DNA of 64,000 bases from Lachnospiraceae bacterium UBA7196 (GTDB lineage Bacteria; Bacillota; Clostridia; Lachnospirales; Lachnospiraceae), in assembly GCA_002490835.1 (NCBI GenBank), contig DKUU01000007.1, positions 62,001 to 126,000 of the forward strand, in the 5' to 3' direction. Shown here in pieces: positions 7,687 through 16,030 of this stretch (its first letter is position 1; every line of letters begins with the position of its first letter). The notes under the pieces were generated by a model. The model was not told where the DNA came from, made no database searches, and worked only from the letters and a program-made list of their open reading frames with translations. The position numbers were made by a program, and so were the translations under genes.

Positions 7687-8508
7687 ATGGAAGCGTATCG
7701 GATTCTTACAGAGATAAACAGAAAAATGGTATTTGCAGAGGAGATATCCGCCACAGAAAAGACAGAGATTGTGACAATTTTGTTAAACGGCATCTGTTCG
7801 AAAGAAGATATCCTGAACTATAAAAGGCGCATGCGGGTCAATGCCGAAACAGATTGCATCTATCCCGGTTATTTTATCCCGCCATATAACGGAGGCAGGA
7901 AACTGCGGCTTGTGCAGGGGTATTTGCCGAAAACCAATATCCTGTACGCCAATCATTATGAACTGGAGATTCTCAGACTGCTGGTCCTGTTTGCACCGGA
8001 GAATAAGACGGTTCAGGAAATGGTGGACGCTTCATCGCAGAGACTTAAGAATACCTGTTTTGGAAATTCCTGTACGCAGGGGGAATGCTTTGCAACAGGA
8101 ATCTGTGTATTGCGATTTCTTTCTGCAGCTCGTCCTGACGATGTGGAATGGATCGATCGATTAGTAGACCCTCTGGGTGAGGCGTTTCTTACCTTTGGTG
8201 GCGGACAGGCGGCTGTACAGAAGGGGATTCCGCTGTCGTACTTATTGATGGCATTCACGGACATCAATCATCAAAAGATCAGGGATTTCATTTGTCAAAA
8301 GAAAGCGTGGCTTTTGGATTTGCTGAGGAGAGGCTGGATCACGGGGAAGCTGTCAAACGGAAAAATATCGGAGGGAGATACTTATAATTTGATGGGAAAA
8401 TACATCATAAGAAATGCGCTCGGTACTCTGCCGAAGTATGAGGATGTCTCTAAGTATCGGATTTATATCAATCCGGACGACGAAAGATGTTACTGTGATA
8501 TTTCTTGA
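7687..8508 (+). CDS. Unrecognised protein with cysteine cluster
   Basis: 273 residues from ATG 7687, chosen for the GAAAGAGG site just upstream. I do not recognise the family. Visible traits are a soluble, mixed alpha/beta composition, the stretch YPGYFIPPYNGGRKL near residue 60, a cysteine cluster NTCFGNSCTQGECFATGIC around the middle that could bind a metal, and a C-terminal end with ERCYCD. There is no signal peptide and no membrane segment. It follows the second palindrome promoter and is followed after 21 bases by a VOC gene, so the two probably form an operon. A redox, metal-binding or damage-response role is only a guess from context. Confidence 0.6.
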   Translation: MEAYRILTEINRKMVFAEEISATEKTEIVTILLNGICSKEDILNYKRRMRVNAETDCIYPGYFIPPYNGGRKLRLVQGYLPKTNILYANHYELEILRLLVLFAPENKTVQEMVDASSQRLKNTCFGNSCTQGECFATGICVLRFLSAARPDDVEWIDRLVDPLGEAFLTFGGGQAAVQKGIPLSYLLMAFTDINHQKIRDFICQKKAWLLDLLRRGWITGKLSNGKISEGDTYNLMGKYIIRNALGTLPKYEDVSKYRIYINPDDERCYCDIS

Positions 8509-8529
8509 AAAGGATGGGAGGAAAAAGTA

Positions 8530-8922
8530 ATGACACTTGGCGCAACCCTATATATCAAAAATACAAAGGAAGCAGTTCTGTTTTATCAGGAGGCTTTTGG
8601 CATGACATTAGGCTACTATGAGAAATTTTCGGATGGAACATATATGCACGCTGAATTGCAAAAAGACGGAATAACGATTTTTGCTGTCAGTGAACACAAT
8701 AATGAGAAGCTGGTTGCAGATTTGCATATGCAGGTAACAAAAAAAATTTCTCCAACTGTGAGTTTAGGGATTGGTTTTGCGACGGAAGATGAAGTGAAGA
8801 AGGCATATGATTTTTTGATGAAAGAAGGTACTGTTTACAGAGAAATAGGTGAATTGCCATGGAGCAAATGCAGCGCTGATGTTTTAGATAAATTTGGAGT
8901 GTATTGGTACGTATATATGTAA
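8530..8922 (+). CDS. PhnB-like VOC protein
   Basis: 130 residues, ATG 8530 behind GGGAGG. The opening TLGATLYIKNTKEAVLFYQEAFGM and the end DKFGVYWYVYM match PhnB/YjdN-type members of the VOC superfamily ('DPFGH.W' replaced by DKFGVYW). Function in this subgroup is uncertain; none of the usual metal ligands can be confirmed by eye. It lies 21 bases after the cysteine-cluster gene in the same direction. Confidence 0.75.
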   Translation: MTLGATLYIKNTKEAVLFYQEAFGMTLGYYEKFSDGTYMHAELQKDGITIFAVSEHNNEKLVADLHMQVTKKISPTVSLGIGFATEDEVKKAYDFLMKEGTVYREIGELPWSKCSADVLDKFGVYWYVYM

Positions 8923-9004
8923 CAATGGTATTTATGGAGTGCATTTCACATTTTGAGCGATACCTAAAATGCGGCCATGAAATTAAACAGGGAGGGGGAT
9001 AACA

Positions 9005-9754
9005 ATGCCTTATGTGGAAGTAAAAGATTTGGAACTTTATTATGAAGAATTTGGAAGAGGAGAGCCGTTACTGTTTCTGCACAGTCATTTCAGCAGGGGA
9101 CTTCTGGCGTTCTCGGCGCAGATTTTGCCGTTTTCAGGGCATTACCGCTGCCTTTTTCCTGATTTCAGGGGACATGGCAGAACCAGATGCGAAAGTCTTT
9201 CATGGGACAGCCGCATGATTGCAGACGATATGGCGGATTTTATGGACGCTTTAGGGATTGTGTCGACGCATTTGTTTGGCTATAGCTGCGGCGCTTATGT
9301 GGGATGTTATATGGCGGCAAAATATCCGCAAAAGGTAAAAAGTCTGGTCACCATCGGCGGGGGCGCTTATCCAAGAACGGAAGGCGCGGACAGCTTTCTG
9401 CCGGAAGCACTGTTAGAAAAAGGCGATACGGCATTTATCGAGGACATGAAAGTAAGACATTATGAAGCGCACAGGGGAGACTGGCAGACTTATTTAAGAA
9501 CGACAGTCGCCGATTGGAAGACGCATCCGAATCTGACGGATGAGGAGTGGGCGGCGATCAAATGTCCGACGTTTTTTATCAACGGCGAAACCGACCCGTT
9601 TGGAACCTGCGCAGAGCTCAAAGAAAAAGTCCCTACGGCAAAAGTATATGAAGTAAAAGACGGAGGGCATCGCCCGCATTTTGTCGGGGAGCAGGCGAAG
9701 GAGCTTAATTCGATGATTCTGGATTTTTATCGTGGAATTGACAGTATCATATAA
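9005..9754 (+). CDS. Alpha/beta hydrolase
   Basis: 249 residues, ATG 9005 behind GGGAGGGGG. Classic alpha/beta hydrolase fold: LLFLHSHFSRG (oxyanion region), PDFRGHGRT, nucleophile elbow GYSCGA (Ser94), acid NGETDPFG and catalytic histidine GGHRPHF. The nucleophile motif G-Y-S-C-G fits the G-x-S-x-G rule. Substrate cannot be told; relatives are esterases, lactonases and haloperoxidase-like proteins. The next gene starts 19 bases after its stop, suggesting co-transcription. Confidence 0.85.
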   Translation: MPYVEVKDLELYYEEFGRGEPLLFLHSHFSRGLLAFSAQILPFSGHYRCLFPDFRGHGRTRCESLSWDSRMIADDMADFMDALGIVSTHLFGYSCGAYVGCYMAAKYPQKVKSLVTIGGGAYPRTEGADSFLPEALLEKGDTAFIEDMKVRHYEAHRGDWQTYLRTTVADWKTHPNLTDEEWAAIKCPTFFINGETDPFGTCAELKEKVPTAKVYEVKDGGHRPHFVGEQAKELNSMILDFYRGIDSII

Positions 9755-9773
9755 TACGAGGAGAAATCAAATT

Positions 9774-10685
9774 ATGAAAAAACTATCACTTGATGAGTTT
9801 TTACGTTTGAGAAAACTGGTCTATCGCAGCGCAAGACCGCTTGATTACACGCATTGGAAATACCTTTTTGAAAAGGGAAGCTGCGACGATTTTCTTGCGG
9901 TTTTAGAAAGCTACCAAAACGAGGACGGCGGTTTTGGGTATGAGCTCGAATGCAACAACTGGAATCCGGACTCCGCGCCTTATACCGTATGTATCGCACT
10001 GGATTATCTGGATACGACAGGCGATCGGGAAAGCGGCATAAAAAGCAGGATCATTACAGGCATTGTCAAATATCTGGCTTCTGAAGAATATTTATTGGAA
10101 GACGGGTGGGTGGGAATGCAGGGAATCCCCGGCAACAATGATTTTTCGCACATGCCGTGGTTTCATTATGATCCTGAAAAGGCAGCGAGGGCTGATATCG
10201 GAGTGACGAAGCGCCTTGCGGATTTTATTCTTACCTATGCAGACAGGGACAGCAGCATTTACCGTAAAGCGGAAGGTCTGAAAGAGCGGTATCAGCAATG
10301 CGGGCAGGTCCTTCTTCACGGTTATCCGGATTATGATCCCGTGGCGCTGAATATTCAGGCATATGATCCGGAGACGTATCCGGCGTGGCTGCCTTTGCCG
10401 ATTTATTTTATCGACTCTCCCGAAAGCAGTTTTTATCCGGCGTGTAAAGATACTGTGGAGAAGAATCTGGATCAGATAATTGATACTTTGCTTGACACGC
10501 GCGAGTTTTCATTTCCTTCCGCGGAAGAACTTGACGCCTTTGAAAAGGGCAGTCCTCATCCGGACGGCAAGCGGTGGTGCGTGGCTGAGCAGACGATAGG
10601 AAACTATTATTGGAACAGTCATTTTATCATAAGAGATCTGGATATTTTGCGGAAGTTTGGCAGACTGGACTTTGAGTTGGAATAG
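9774..10685 (+). CDS. Unrecognised protein with terpene-cyclase/prenyltransferase-like repeat
   Basis: 303 residues from ATG 9774 with ACGAGGAG upstream. The N-terminal half holds FLAVLESYQNEDGGFGYELE, a QxxDGGFG motif like the QW repeats of alpha-alpha toroid enzymes (squalene-hopene cyclase, prenyltransferase beta subunits). A weaker second unit, EDGWVGMQGIPG, follows. There is no signal peptide. Length is about half of a full cyclase, so it may be a toroid-fold binding protein rather than an enzyme. It is probably co-transcribed with the hydrolase before it. Confidence is high that it is a gene and low for function. Confidence 0.6.
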   Translation: MKKLSLDEFLRLRKLVYRSARPLDYTHWKYLFEKGSCDDFLAVLESYQNEDGGFGYELECNNWNPDSAPYTVCIALDYLDTTGDRESGIKSRIITGIVKYLASEEYLLEDGWVGMQGIPGNNDFSHMPWFHYDPEKAARADIGVTKRLADFILTYADRDSSIYRKAEGLKERYQQCGQVLLHGYPDYDPVALNIQAYDPETYPAWLPLPIYFIDSPESSFYPACKDTVEKNLDQIIDTLLDTREFSFPSAEELDAFEKGSPHPDGKRWCVAEQTIGNYYWNSHFIIRDLDILRKFGRLDFELE

Positions 10686-10801
10686 AAAAATGCTACTGGT
10701 TACAAAAATCTATTGTAAAATGAGTCACTGATATGGAAATGGAACATAAATTCAATGAGGATCGATGATTTAAAGCTGATACTATTTAAGGGGATCATAA
10801 A

Positions 10802-11293
10802 ATGAGCAATGCCAGTATATTAAAAACTTATCAAATCATGGAGATTCACGAACAGGACGAAAAGTCAGCTCATGCAAAGGCAGTTTTGGAGACCCTGCCG
10901 GATTGGTTTGGCAATCAGGAAGCGCTGGAAGGTTATGTGAAAGGCGTCCGCGACCTTCCTTTCTGGGCGGCATTAGACGAAGCAGGGGACTGTCTGGGCT
11001 TTTTTGGCGTGAGGATACACTATGGACACACGGGGGACATTTATGTCTGCGGCGTGCGCCCGGAGTGTCATCGTATGGGCGTAGGCAGGGCTTTGTACAA
11101 AGAAGTAGAGCGCTTTTTTCTGGAAAAGGGCTGTAAGTATGCCATGGTGGAGACATTGAGCGAAAAGGCGAACTATGCGCCCTATGAAAAAACGCGGCTT
11201 TTTTATGAGAGTGTGGGCTTTGAGCCGCTGATCACGTTGACGGAAATGTGGGATGCGGAGAATCCCTGTCTGATTATGATTAAGTCATTGTGA
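10802..11293 (+). CDS. GNAT acetyltransferase
   Basis: 163 residues, ATG 10802 behind AAGGGG. The central acetyl-CoA motif is clear: GDIYVCGVRPECHRMGVGRALYKEVERFF, carrying the R/Q-x-x-G-x-G/A loop as HRMGVGRAL. The C-terminal TRLFYESVGFEPL is the usual final helix-strand of the fold. Substrate unknown. Single gene, followed by a hairpin. Confidence 0.85.
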   Translation: MSNASILKTYQIMEIHEQDEKSAHAKAVLETLPDWFGNQEALEGYVKGVRDLPFWAALDEAGDCLGFFGVRIHYGHTGDIYVCGVRPECHRMGVGRALYKEVERFFLEKGCKYAMVETLSEKANYAPYEKTRLFYESVGFEPLITLTEMWDAENPCLIMIKSL

Positions 11294-11297
11294 ATGC

Positions 11298-11320
11298 GCC
11301 GGTTCTAAGAAGGAACCGGC
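11298..11320 (+). terminator. Hairpin after the GNAT gene
   Basis: GCCGGTTC (11298-11305) pairs perfectly with GAACCGGC (11313-11320). The following U-tract is weak (AGATTTCATT), so termination may be partial. Confidence 0.55.
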
Positions 11321-11420
11321 AGATTTCATTGACTTTTCTAAAATGGAATAATTTTATCAATCTGCGGTACGATAAATAGAGACACGAAATATTCATTGTG
11401 ATAAGAAAGGACTGCAGATT

Positions 11421-12719
11421 GTGAGAGCACTATGGAATGAAACAGCCAACCGCCCTGACTTCCCGACACTGCAAGGTGATTGCAAAACGGATGTCCTGAT
11501 CATAGGCGGCGGCATTGCGGGTATCCTCACCGCTTATTTTTTGCAGGAAAAGGGCGTGCCTTATCTTTTGGTGGAAAAGGACAGGATCTGCGGCGGCACG
11601 ACAGGAAACACGACGGCAAAGATAACCTTTCAGCACGGTTTGATCTATCATAAATTGCTTAGAAGTGTCAGTTTGGAAAAGACCCGTATGTATCTGGATG
11701 CAAACCGTCAGGCATTTGCGGAATACGAAAAGCTCTGCCAAAAGATCGACTGTGCATATGAGATAAAGGACAACTACGTATACGCGGTAAATGACCGTAA
11801 AAAACTGGAAGATGAAATGGATGCACTCTCAAAGATTGGTTATCCTGCCGTATTAGTGGAAGATTTACCTTTGCCCGTAAATACCGTGGGAGCTGTCTGC
11901 TTTGAGAAACAGGCGCAGTTTCATCCGCTGAAATTCTTATATGCTATTGCTAAAGATCTAAAAATCTATGAACACACCTTTGTGCGGGAAATGATCGGTA
12001 CGACGGCGGTCACGGACTGCGGAAAGATCAGCGCGGACAAAGTCATTGTCACCACACATTTTCCTTTTATCAATAAGCACGGCAGCTATTTTCTAAAGCT
12101 GTATCAGCACCGTTCCTATGTGATTGCGCTTCAAAATGCACAGAATGTGGAGGGCATGTACGTTGACGAGAGCAAGACGGGATTTTCATTTCGTGGTTAC
12201 GGCGACTTCCTGCTTTTGGGCGGCGGCGGACACCGTGCGGGCAAAAGCGGCGGAAATTGGAATGAACTGAGGCGGTTTGCGGATGAAAATTATCCGCAGG
12301 CAATAGAAAGATATCATTGGGCGGCACAGGACTGTATGAGCCTTGATGACATTCCGTATGTCGGAAACTATTCCAAACACACGCCGAATCTGTATGTTGC
12401 GAGCGGCTTTAACAAATGGGGGATGACGGGTGCCATGGTGTCGGCGATGCTGCTTGGCGATATGATCTGCGGCAGCAAAAATGATTTTGCGCAAGTTTTT
12501 TGCCCGTCGAGAAACATTCTCAAACCGCAGCTATTTGTCAACGGTTTCGAATCTGCAAAAAACCTGCTTACGCCGTCAAAAAACAGATGCCCGCATCTTG
12601 GCTGCGCACTGAAATGGAATCCTGTTGAGCACTCGTGGGACTGCGCCTGTCACGGTTCACGTTTTGATGAGAGCGGAAAGCTGCTGGATAATCCAGCAAA
12701 CGGAAATTTAAGGAAATAA
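11421..12719 (+). CDS. FAD-dependent oxidoreductase with C-terminal Rieske [2Fe-2S] domain
   Basis: 432 residues, start GTG 11421. The N-terminus holds a dinucleotide-binding motif VLIIGGGIAGILTAYFLQEK, followed by GGTTGNTTAKIT as in DAO-type (glycine oxidase-like) flavoproteins. The middle has the usual GGGGHRAGKSG and ASGFNKWGMTGAMVSAML near the FAD C-terminal loop. The last 60 residues carry a Rieske cluster site: CPHLGC, then CACHGSRF (C-x-H ... C-x2-H). It would move electrons from an unknown donor through FAD to the iron-sulphur centre. Such fusions are found in Firmicutes and in plastid-type proteins; substrates are not established. Confidence 0.85.
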   Translation: MRALWNETANRPDFPTLQGDCKTDVLIIGGGIAGILTAYFLQEKGVPYLLVEKDRICGGTTGNTTAKITFQHGLIYHKLLRSVSLEKTRMYLDANRQAFAEYEKLCQKIDCAYEIKDNYVYAVNDRKKLEDEMDALSKIGYPAVLVEDLPLPVNTVGAVCFEKQAQFHPLKFLYAIAKDLKIYEHTFVREMIGTTAVTDCGKISADKVIVTTHFPFINKHGSYFLKLYQHRSYVIALQNAQNVEGMYVDESKTGFSFRGYGDFLLLGGGGHRAGKSGGNWNELRRFADENYPQAIERYHWAAQDCMSLDDIPYVGNYSKHTPNLYVASGFNKWGMTGAMVSAMLLGDMICGSKNDFAQVFCPSRNILKPQLFVNGFESAKNLLTPSKNRCPHLGCALKWNPVEHSWDCACHGSRFDESGKLLDNPANGNLRK

Positions 12720-12728
12720 CAACGGCAC

Positions 12729-12757
12729 TTGACAGGATATAAAAAGTAGAATATACT
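12729..12757 (+). promoter_or_regulatory. Sigma-A-type promoter of the AbrB/RelE pair
   Basis: TTGACA (12729-12734), 17-bp spacer, TATACT (12752-12757). Downstream, CAAAG-AAT-CTTTG forms a small palindrome near 12776-12788, a candidate autoregulatory operator. Confidence 0.65.
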
Positions 12758-12817
12758 TTACTTAAAAACAAAGAAACAAAGAATCTTTGATTTTTGCGTA
12801 ATAAGGAGGACATCATA

Positions 12818-13198
12818 ATGTCGGCGACTATGACGAAGGGTAGTGTTCCTATGGAAATAAAAAAGTTGAGCATTTCTGCAAAGAGGCAGATAACCATTCC
12901 ACAAAAGTTTTTTGCCATGCTGGGATTTGATACGGAAGCAGAATGTATGGTGCGAGGGAATGAACTAATCATCCGTCCCGCCAAAACCAATACCGGAGGG
13001 GAGTTTGCGGAACAGGTTTTGGCGGATTTGATTGGGCAGGGGTATAACGGCAATGAACTGCTGCAACAGTTTAAGATGGCGCAAAGCAAGGTGCGTCCGG
13101 CTGTGGAGGAAATGATAGTGGAAGCTAAGAGAGCGGCAGTTTCGGTATCTGCATTTGAGTCCTATGACGATGTGTTTGGCAAGGAGGAGAGAGGATGA
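12818..13198 (+). CDS. AbrB/MazE/SpoVT-type antitoxin
   Basis: 126 residues from ATG 12818 with AAGGAGGA just upstream. Residues about 13-50 are a swapped-hairpin AbrB domain (KKLSISAKRQITIPQKFFAM, then MVRGNELIIRPAK), which binds DNA as a dimer. The C-terminal half is helical and acidic, suited to wrap and neutralise the toxin. Its stop overlaps the start of the RelE-like gene by four bases (ATGA). By analogy with PrlF/YhaV, where an AbrB-fold antitoxin meets a RelE-fold toxin, it should be antitoxin and repressor of its own operon. Confidence 0.85.
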   Translation: MSATMTKGSVPMEIKKLSISAKRQITIPQKFFAMLGFDTEAECMVRGNELIIRPAKTNTGGEFAEQVLADLIGQGYNGNELLQQFKMAQSKVRPAVEEMIVEAKRAAVSVSAFESYDDVFGKEERG

Positions 13199-13491
13199 CA
13201 GAGGTTCGTTTTCTTCCTCCTGCCGCGAAGTACATAAAGAAGCTGAAAGATAAAAAGCTGAAAAGGCTGTATCAGGAGGCTGTTGATAAGATTAGGGAAG
13301 ATTACACGATTGGAGAGGCTAAAACGGGTGATTTGTCCGGTGTGTATGGATATGACATTTATTATAACAGGACAAATTACGAGCTTGCCTATACGATGGA
13401 ATATGTAGAGGATAAAATTATTGTGATCATCATGGCTGGAACAAGAGAAAATTTTTACGAGCAATTGAAGCAATATATGAAGAAGCTGTAA
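13195..13491 (+). CDS. RelE/ParE-family toxin
   Basis: 98 residues, ATG 13195 overlapping the antitoxin stop. The sequence has RelE-superfamily shape: EVRFLPPAAKYIKKLKDKKLKR at the start, GDLSGVYGYDIYYNRTNYEL in the core strands, IIVIIMAGTRENFYEQL at the end. RelE-type proteins cleave mRNA on the ribosome and ParE-type proteins poison gyrase; the sequence does not settle which. High lysine and arginine content supports RNA or ribosome contact. Confidence 0.85.
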   Translation: MTEVRFLPPAAKYIKKLKDKKLKRLYQEAVDKIREDYTIGEAKTGDLSGVYGYDIYYNRTNYELAYTMEYVEDKIIVIIMAGTRENFYEQLKQYMKKL

Positions 13492-13593
13492 ACGAACATC
13501 GCTGCTTCTCATTTCTATGCGATTGATTTATATATAGAAACAACACAAGCAGGAAACAATGATTTAAAAAATATAAAGAAAGGCATGGTAATC

Positions 13594-14196
13594 ATGAAAG
13601 ATAATTTTTGCCTGAAATCTGATACGCTTACGATCACCCCCGCAAACAGGGAGGACCTGTGGGAATCCGAATGGAATATCGCCTTTCGAAAGGGCGACAA
13701 AGAGCAGCTGGGAACTGCGACATTTGCCGGAGAGAAGGTTTTGGGAACCATCCCGCTTACTGTGGAGCTGATGCCGAAATACAGAAACAGGGGGCTTGGA
13801 ACCCAGATCATCCGCATGATGGTAAACTGGGCCTTTTTGCACAAGAACATATTTGAAGTGGTGTCCAAAGTGGAGCATGAGAATGACAAGGGAATCAATG
13901 CCCTGCAGAAGGCAGGCTTTGTATATCGCGGCATCGACAAGGAAAAGGTAGAGACTTATTCTATCGTCAAGCCTAAAACAGCGTGGACGGGCGTGTATCT
14001 GGTCGTCGGCATTCTGGTCGGCATGCTGCTGGGGATCATGCTGAACAGTCTATGGCTGGGCTTTGCCATCGGTATCGTTGCCAGTCTGTGCGTTGGCGGG
14101 ATCATGGATAACAGCGCCGCAAAATATCGGGAGAGCGTTACCGGGAAAAGTGTGCGGACGGTAAGGCGTCCTAAAAAAAGCAAAATAGAGATGTAA
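13594..14196 (+). CDS. GNAT acetyltransferase with C-terminal membrane segment
   Basis: 200 residues from ATG 13594 (ATG 13585 is too close to its ribosome site AAGAAAGG). Residues about 1-125 are a GNAT domain with PKYRNRGLGTQIIRMMVNWA as acetyl-CoA loop and NDKGINALQKAGFVYRG at the end. Residues about 130-165 are strongly hydrophobic and would cross the membrane once or twice (VYLVVGILVGMLLGIM, then LWLGFAIGIVASLCVGG), followed by a basic tail RTVRRPKKSKIEM. A membrane-anchored acetyltransferase is unusual; the target might be a membrane protein or lipid headgroup. Confidence 0.75.
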   Translation: MKDNFCLKSDTLTITPANREDLWESEWNIAFRKGDKEQLGTATFAGEKVLGTIPLTVELMPKYRNRGLGTQIIRMMVNWAFLHKNIFEVVSKVEHENDKGINALQKAGFVYRGIDKEKVETYSIVKPKTAWTGVYLVVGILVGMLLGIMLNSLWLGFAIGIVASLCVGGIMDNSAAKYRESVTGKSVRTVRRPKKSKIEM

Positions 14197-14206
14197 TGCT
14201 CCGTTG

Positions 14207-14278
14207 CATTTCGGTACAGGATACATTGCTTGTGAGCAGGTAGCCTGCATGGTAAAGTAAAGTCACGGTACCGAAATG
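14207..14278 (+). promoter_or_regulatory. Long-range inverted repeat before the XRE gene
   Basis: CATTTCGGTAC (14207-14217) pairs perfectly with GTACCGAAATG (14268-14278), which ends just before the AGGAGG ribosome site at 14281. A second hairpin, GCAGG-TAG-CCTGC, lies inside. It could be an operator, an attenuator, or a translation control element. Confidence 0.5.
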
Positions 14279-14295
14279 AAAAGGAGGACAACAAA

Positions 14296-15414
14296 ATGAT
14301 GCAGATTGGAGATAATATCAGGATCGCAAGAAAGCGTAAAGGATTGACGCAGGAGGAACTTGCGGGACAGATCGGCGTGACGTCCCAGGCGGTGAGCCGA
14401 TGGGAATCGGGCGCGGGGATGCCGGACATTTCCCTGATCGTCCCCATTGCGCAGGTACTGTCCGTTTCCACGGATATGTTGTTTGGCATGGACAGCGAGG
14501 GCAATGATAACCAGCTGTTGATGCAGATCACGAATCAGTACCAAAAAATTGGGTCAGAGTTTACCGACCCCAAAGAGGCAGCGCTTAACAAGTGCAAATA
14601 TTTAGAAGCAGAATTGGATCAGGATCCGGGAAATTTCGTATATGCCATGAGCCTTGTGGAAAGCACGGCGGAGCTGAGCCGTTATGCGGATTTTGAGAAT
14701 TATCAATGCGATTGGGACAATAGAAAAAACAAAGCGATCCGTGCCGGTATGCAGGTGATCCGTTTTTGTAATTCGCGAATGCTGTTAGAGAGGACGCACT
14801 ATGCGCTGGCATGGATCTATATTCATGAAAAGGATTTTACAAGTGCGAGAGAGCATATCGAGCATCTGCCCAGCGTGAAAGAAAACCGCCTGCAGGAGAG
14901 CATTCTTGCGCAGGTCGCCAGCTTTGAACAGGGCGTGGAAGGCATGAAAGTCGTGCTGCGTAATAATCTGCAGAATATGGTCCGCGTCATCAATAAGGAA
15001 ATCCTTTATGCGGTGGAGGATATGTCATGGAATGATACGCCGGAGAATACGGTGGAGCTTGCCATGTGGGGACTCGGGCTGATGCGGCAGTTTTGTGAGA
15101 AGAAAGAATTGATCCCATATTGCCGTGGATTTTTCAGTGACATTTATAAATATCTGCTGCACGCGGATTTAAGAATGGAAAACTATGAGCAAGCAAAGAA
15201 GCACTGGCAGGAACTGTGCGAGGGAATGCAGATGCACTACAGCTATTATCAGGAAGTGCTGCAGGATGAAAACCTCATGGGCCTGTTTGTGGAGAGGCAG
15301 CTCAATCGGATGCGCAGCTACACGCAGGAATATATGCTGGAGAAGCAGAATGCGATCAAAGACCGGCTGCGGGACTGGCACGGAGCGGAAAAATTGGAGC
15401 GGATTCTATCATGA
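14296..15414 (+). CDS. XRE-type regulator with long helical C-terminus
   Basis: 372 residues, ATG 14296 behind AGGAGG. Residues about 5-65 form the Cro/C1 motif (IRIARKRKGLTQEELAGQIG, then SQAVSRWESG). The remaining 300 residues are helical with TPR-like character (YALAWIYIHEKDFTSAREHI) but no catalytic motif. Its last four bases overlap the start of the P-loop kinase gene, so both are expressed together. It probably senses a cytoplasmic partner or peptide. Confidence 0.8.
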   Translation: MMQIGDNIRIARKRKGLTQEELAGQIGVTSQAVSRWESGAGMPDISLIVPIAQVLSVSTDMLFGMDSEGNDNQLLMQITNQYQKIGSEFTDPKEAALNKCKYLEAELDQDPGNFVYAMSLVESTAELSRYADFENYQCDWDNRKNKAIRAGMQVIRFCNSRMLLERTHYALAWIYIHEKDFTSAREHIEHLPSVKENRLQESILAQVASFEQGVEGMKVVLRNNLQNMVRVINKEILYAVEDMSWNDTPENTVELAMWGLGLMRQFCEKKELIPYCRGFFSDIYKYLLHADLRMENYEQAKKHWQELCEGMQMHYSYYQEVLQDENLMGLFVERQLNRMRSYTQEYMLEKQNAIKDRLRDWHGAEKLERILS

Positions 15415-15980
15415 AAAACAATATCATCATCGCAGGCGTACCGCGGGCGGGGAAAAGCACTATTTCCCACCGCCTTGCGGCGCGGTTCGGCTATCAACAC
15501 ATCAGCATGGACTCGATCATTGCAGGCTTTGAAAAATGTTTTCCGGAAACCGGGGTCAATACCTACGCCGGCTTATCTTCCATGGATACGCTGCGCATGA
15601 TCAGCGGCAAGATGGCGCCATTTGTGCGGGCAATGCTTGACAGCGCCGAATACGATGAATTTGAGCCCGGTATGGTGCTTGATATGTATCAGCTTTTGCC
15701 GGAAGATTACATGAAATACATTCACGGGGCAAACTGTGAGATTTTTTACTTTTTGACTTCCAATGTAACGCCAAAGGAACGGTTTTTGATCCAGAAAAAG
15801 TACGATACAGAGAAAGACTATACTTTTTACAAGTCGGACGAGGAACTGAGAGAAGGCGCTGTTTATATCGTGGAACAGAGCATTTTGATGAAGGAGCAAT
15901 GTCAAAAATACGGCCTGCGGTATTATGAGACGGCAAAGGACAGAGAGCAGGTATTCGAAGAATTTCTGAAAATCTTTTAA
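15411..15980 (+). CDS. P-loop kinase-like ATPase (shikimate/adenylate kinase fold)
   Basis: 189 residues, ATG 15411 overlapping the XRE stop by four bases. Walker A is GVPRAGKST (residues 9-17) at the very N-terminus, followed by HISMDSIIAGFEKCFPET, where the aspartate can take the base role of small-molecule kinases. The C-terminal lid-like region is rich in charge. It probably phosphorylates a small molecule or nucleotide; substrate unknown. Coupling to the regulator suggests both act in one response. Confidence 0.7.
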   Translation: MKNNIIIAGVPRAGKSTISHRLAARFGYQHISMDSIIAGFEKCFPETGVNTYAGLSSMDTLRMISGKMAPFVRAMLDSAEYDEFEPGMVLDMYQLLPEDYMKYIHGANCEIFYFLTSNVTPKERFLIQKKYDTEKDYTFYKSDEELREGAVYIVEQSILMKEQCQKYGLRYYETAKDREQVFEEFLKIF

Positions 15981-16030
15981 AACCCACCTAACCAACCCCG
16001 GTCTGTTACGACTATACAGGTGTAGCGATC

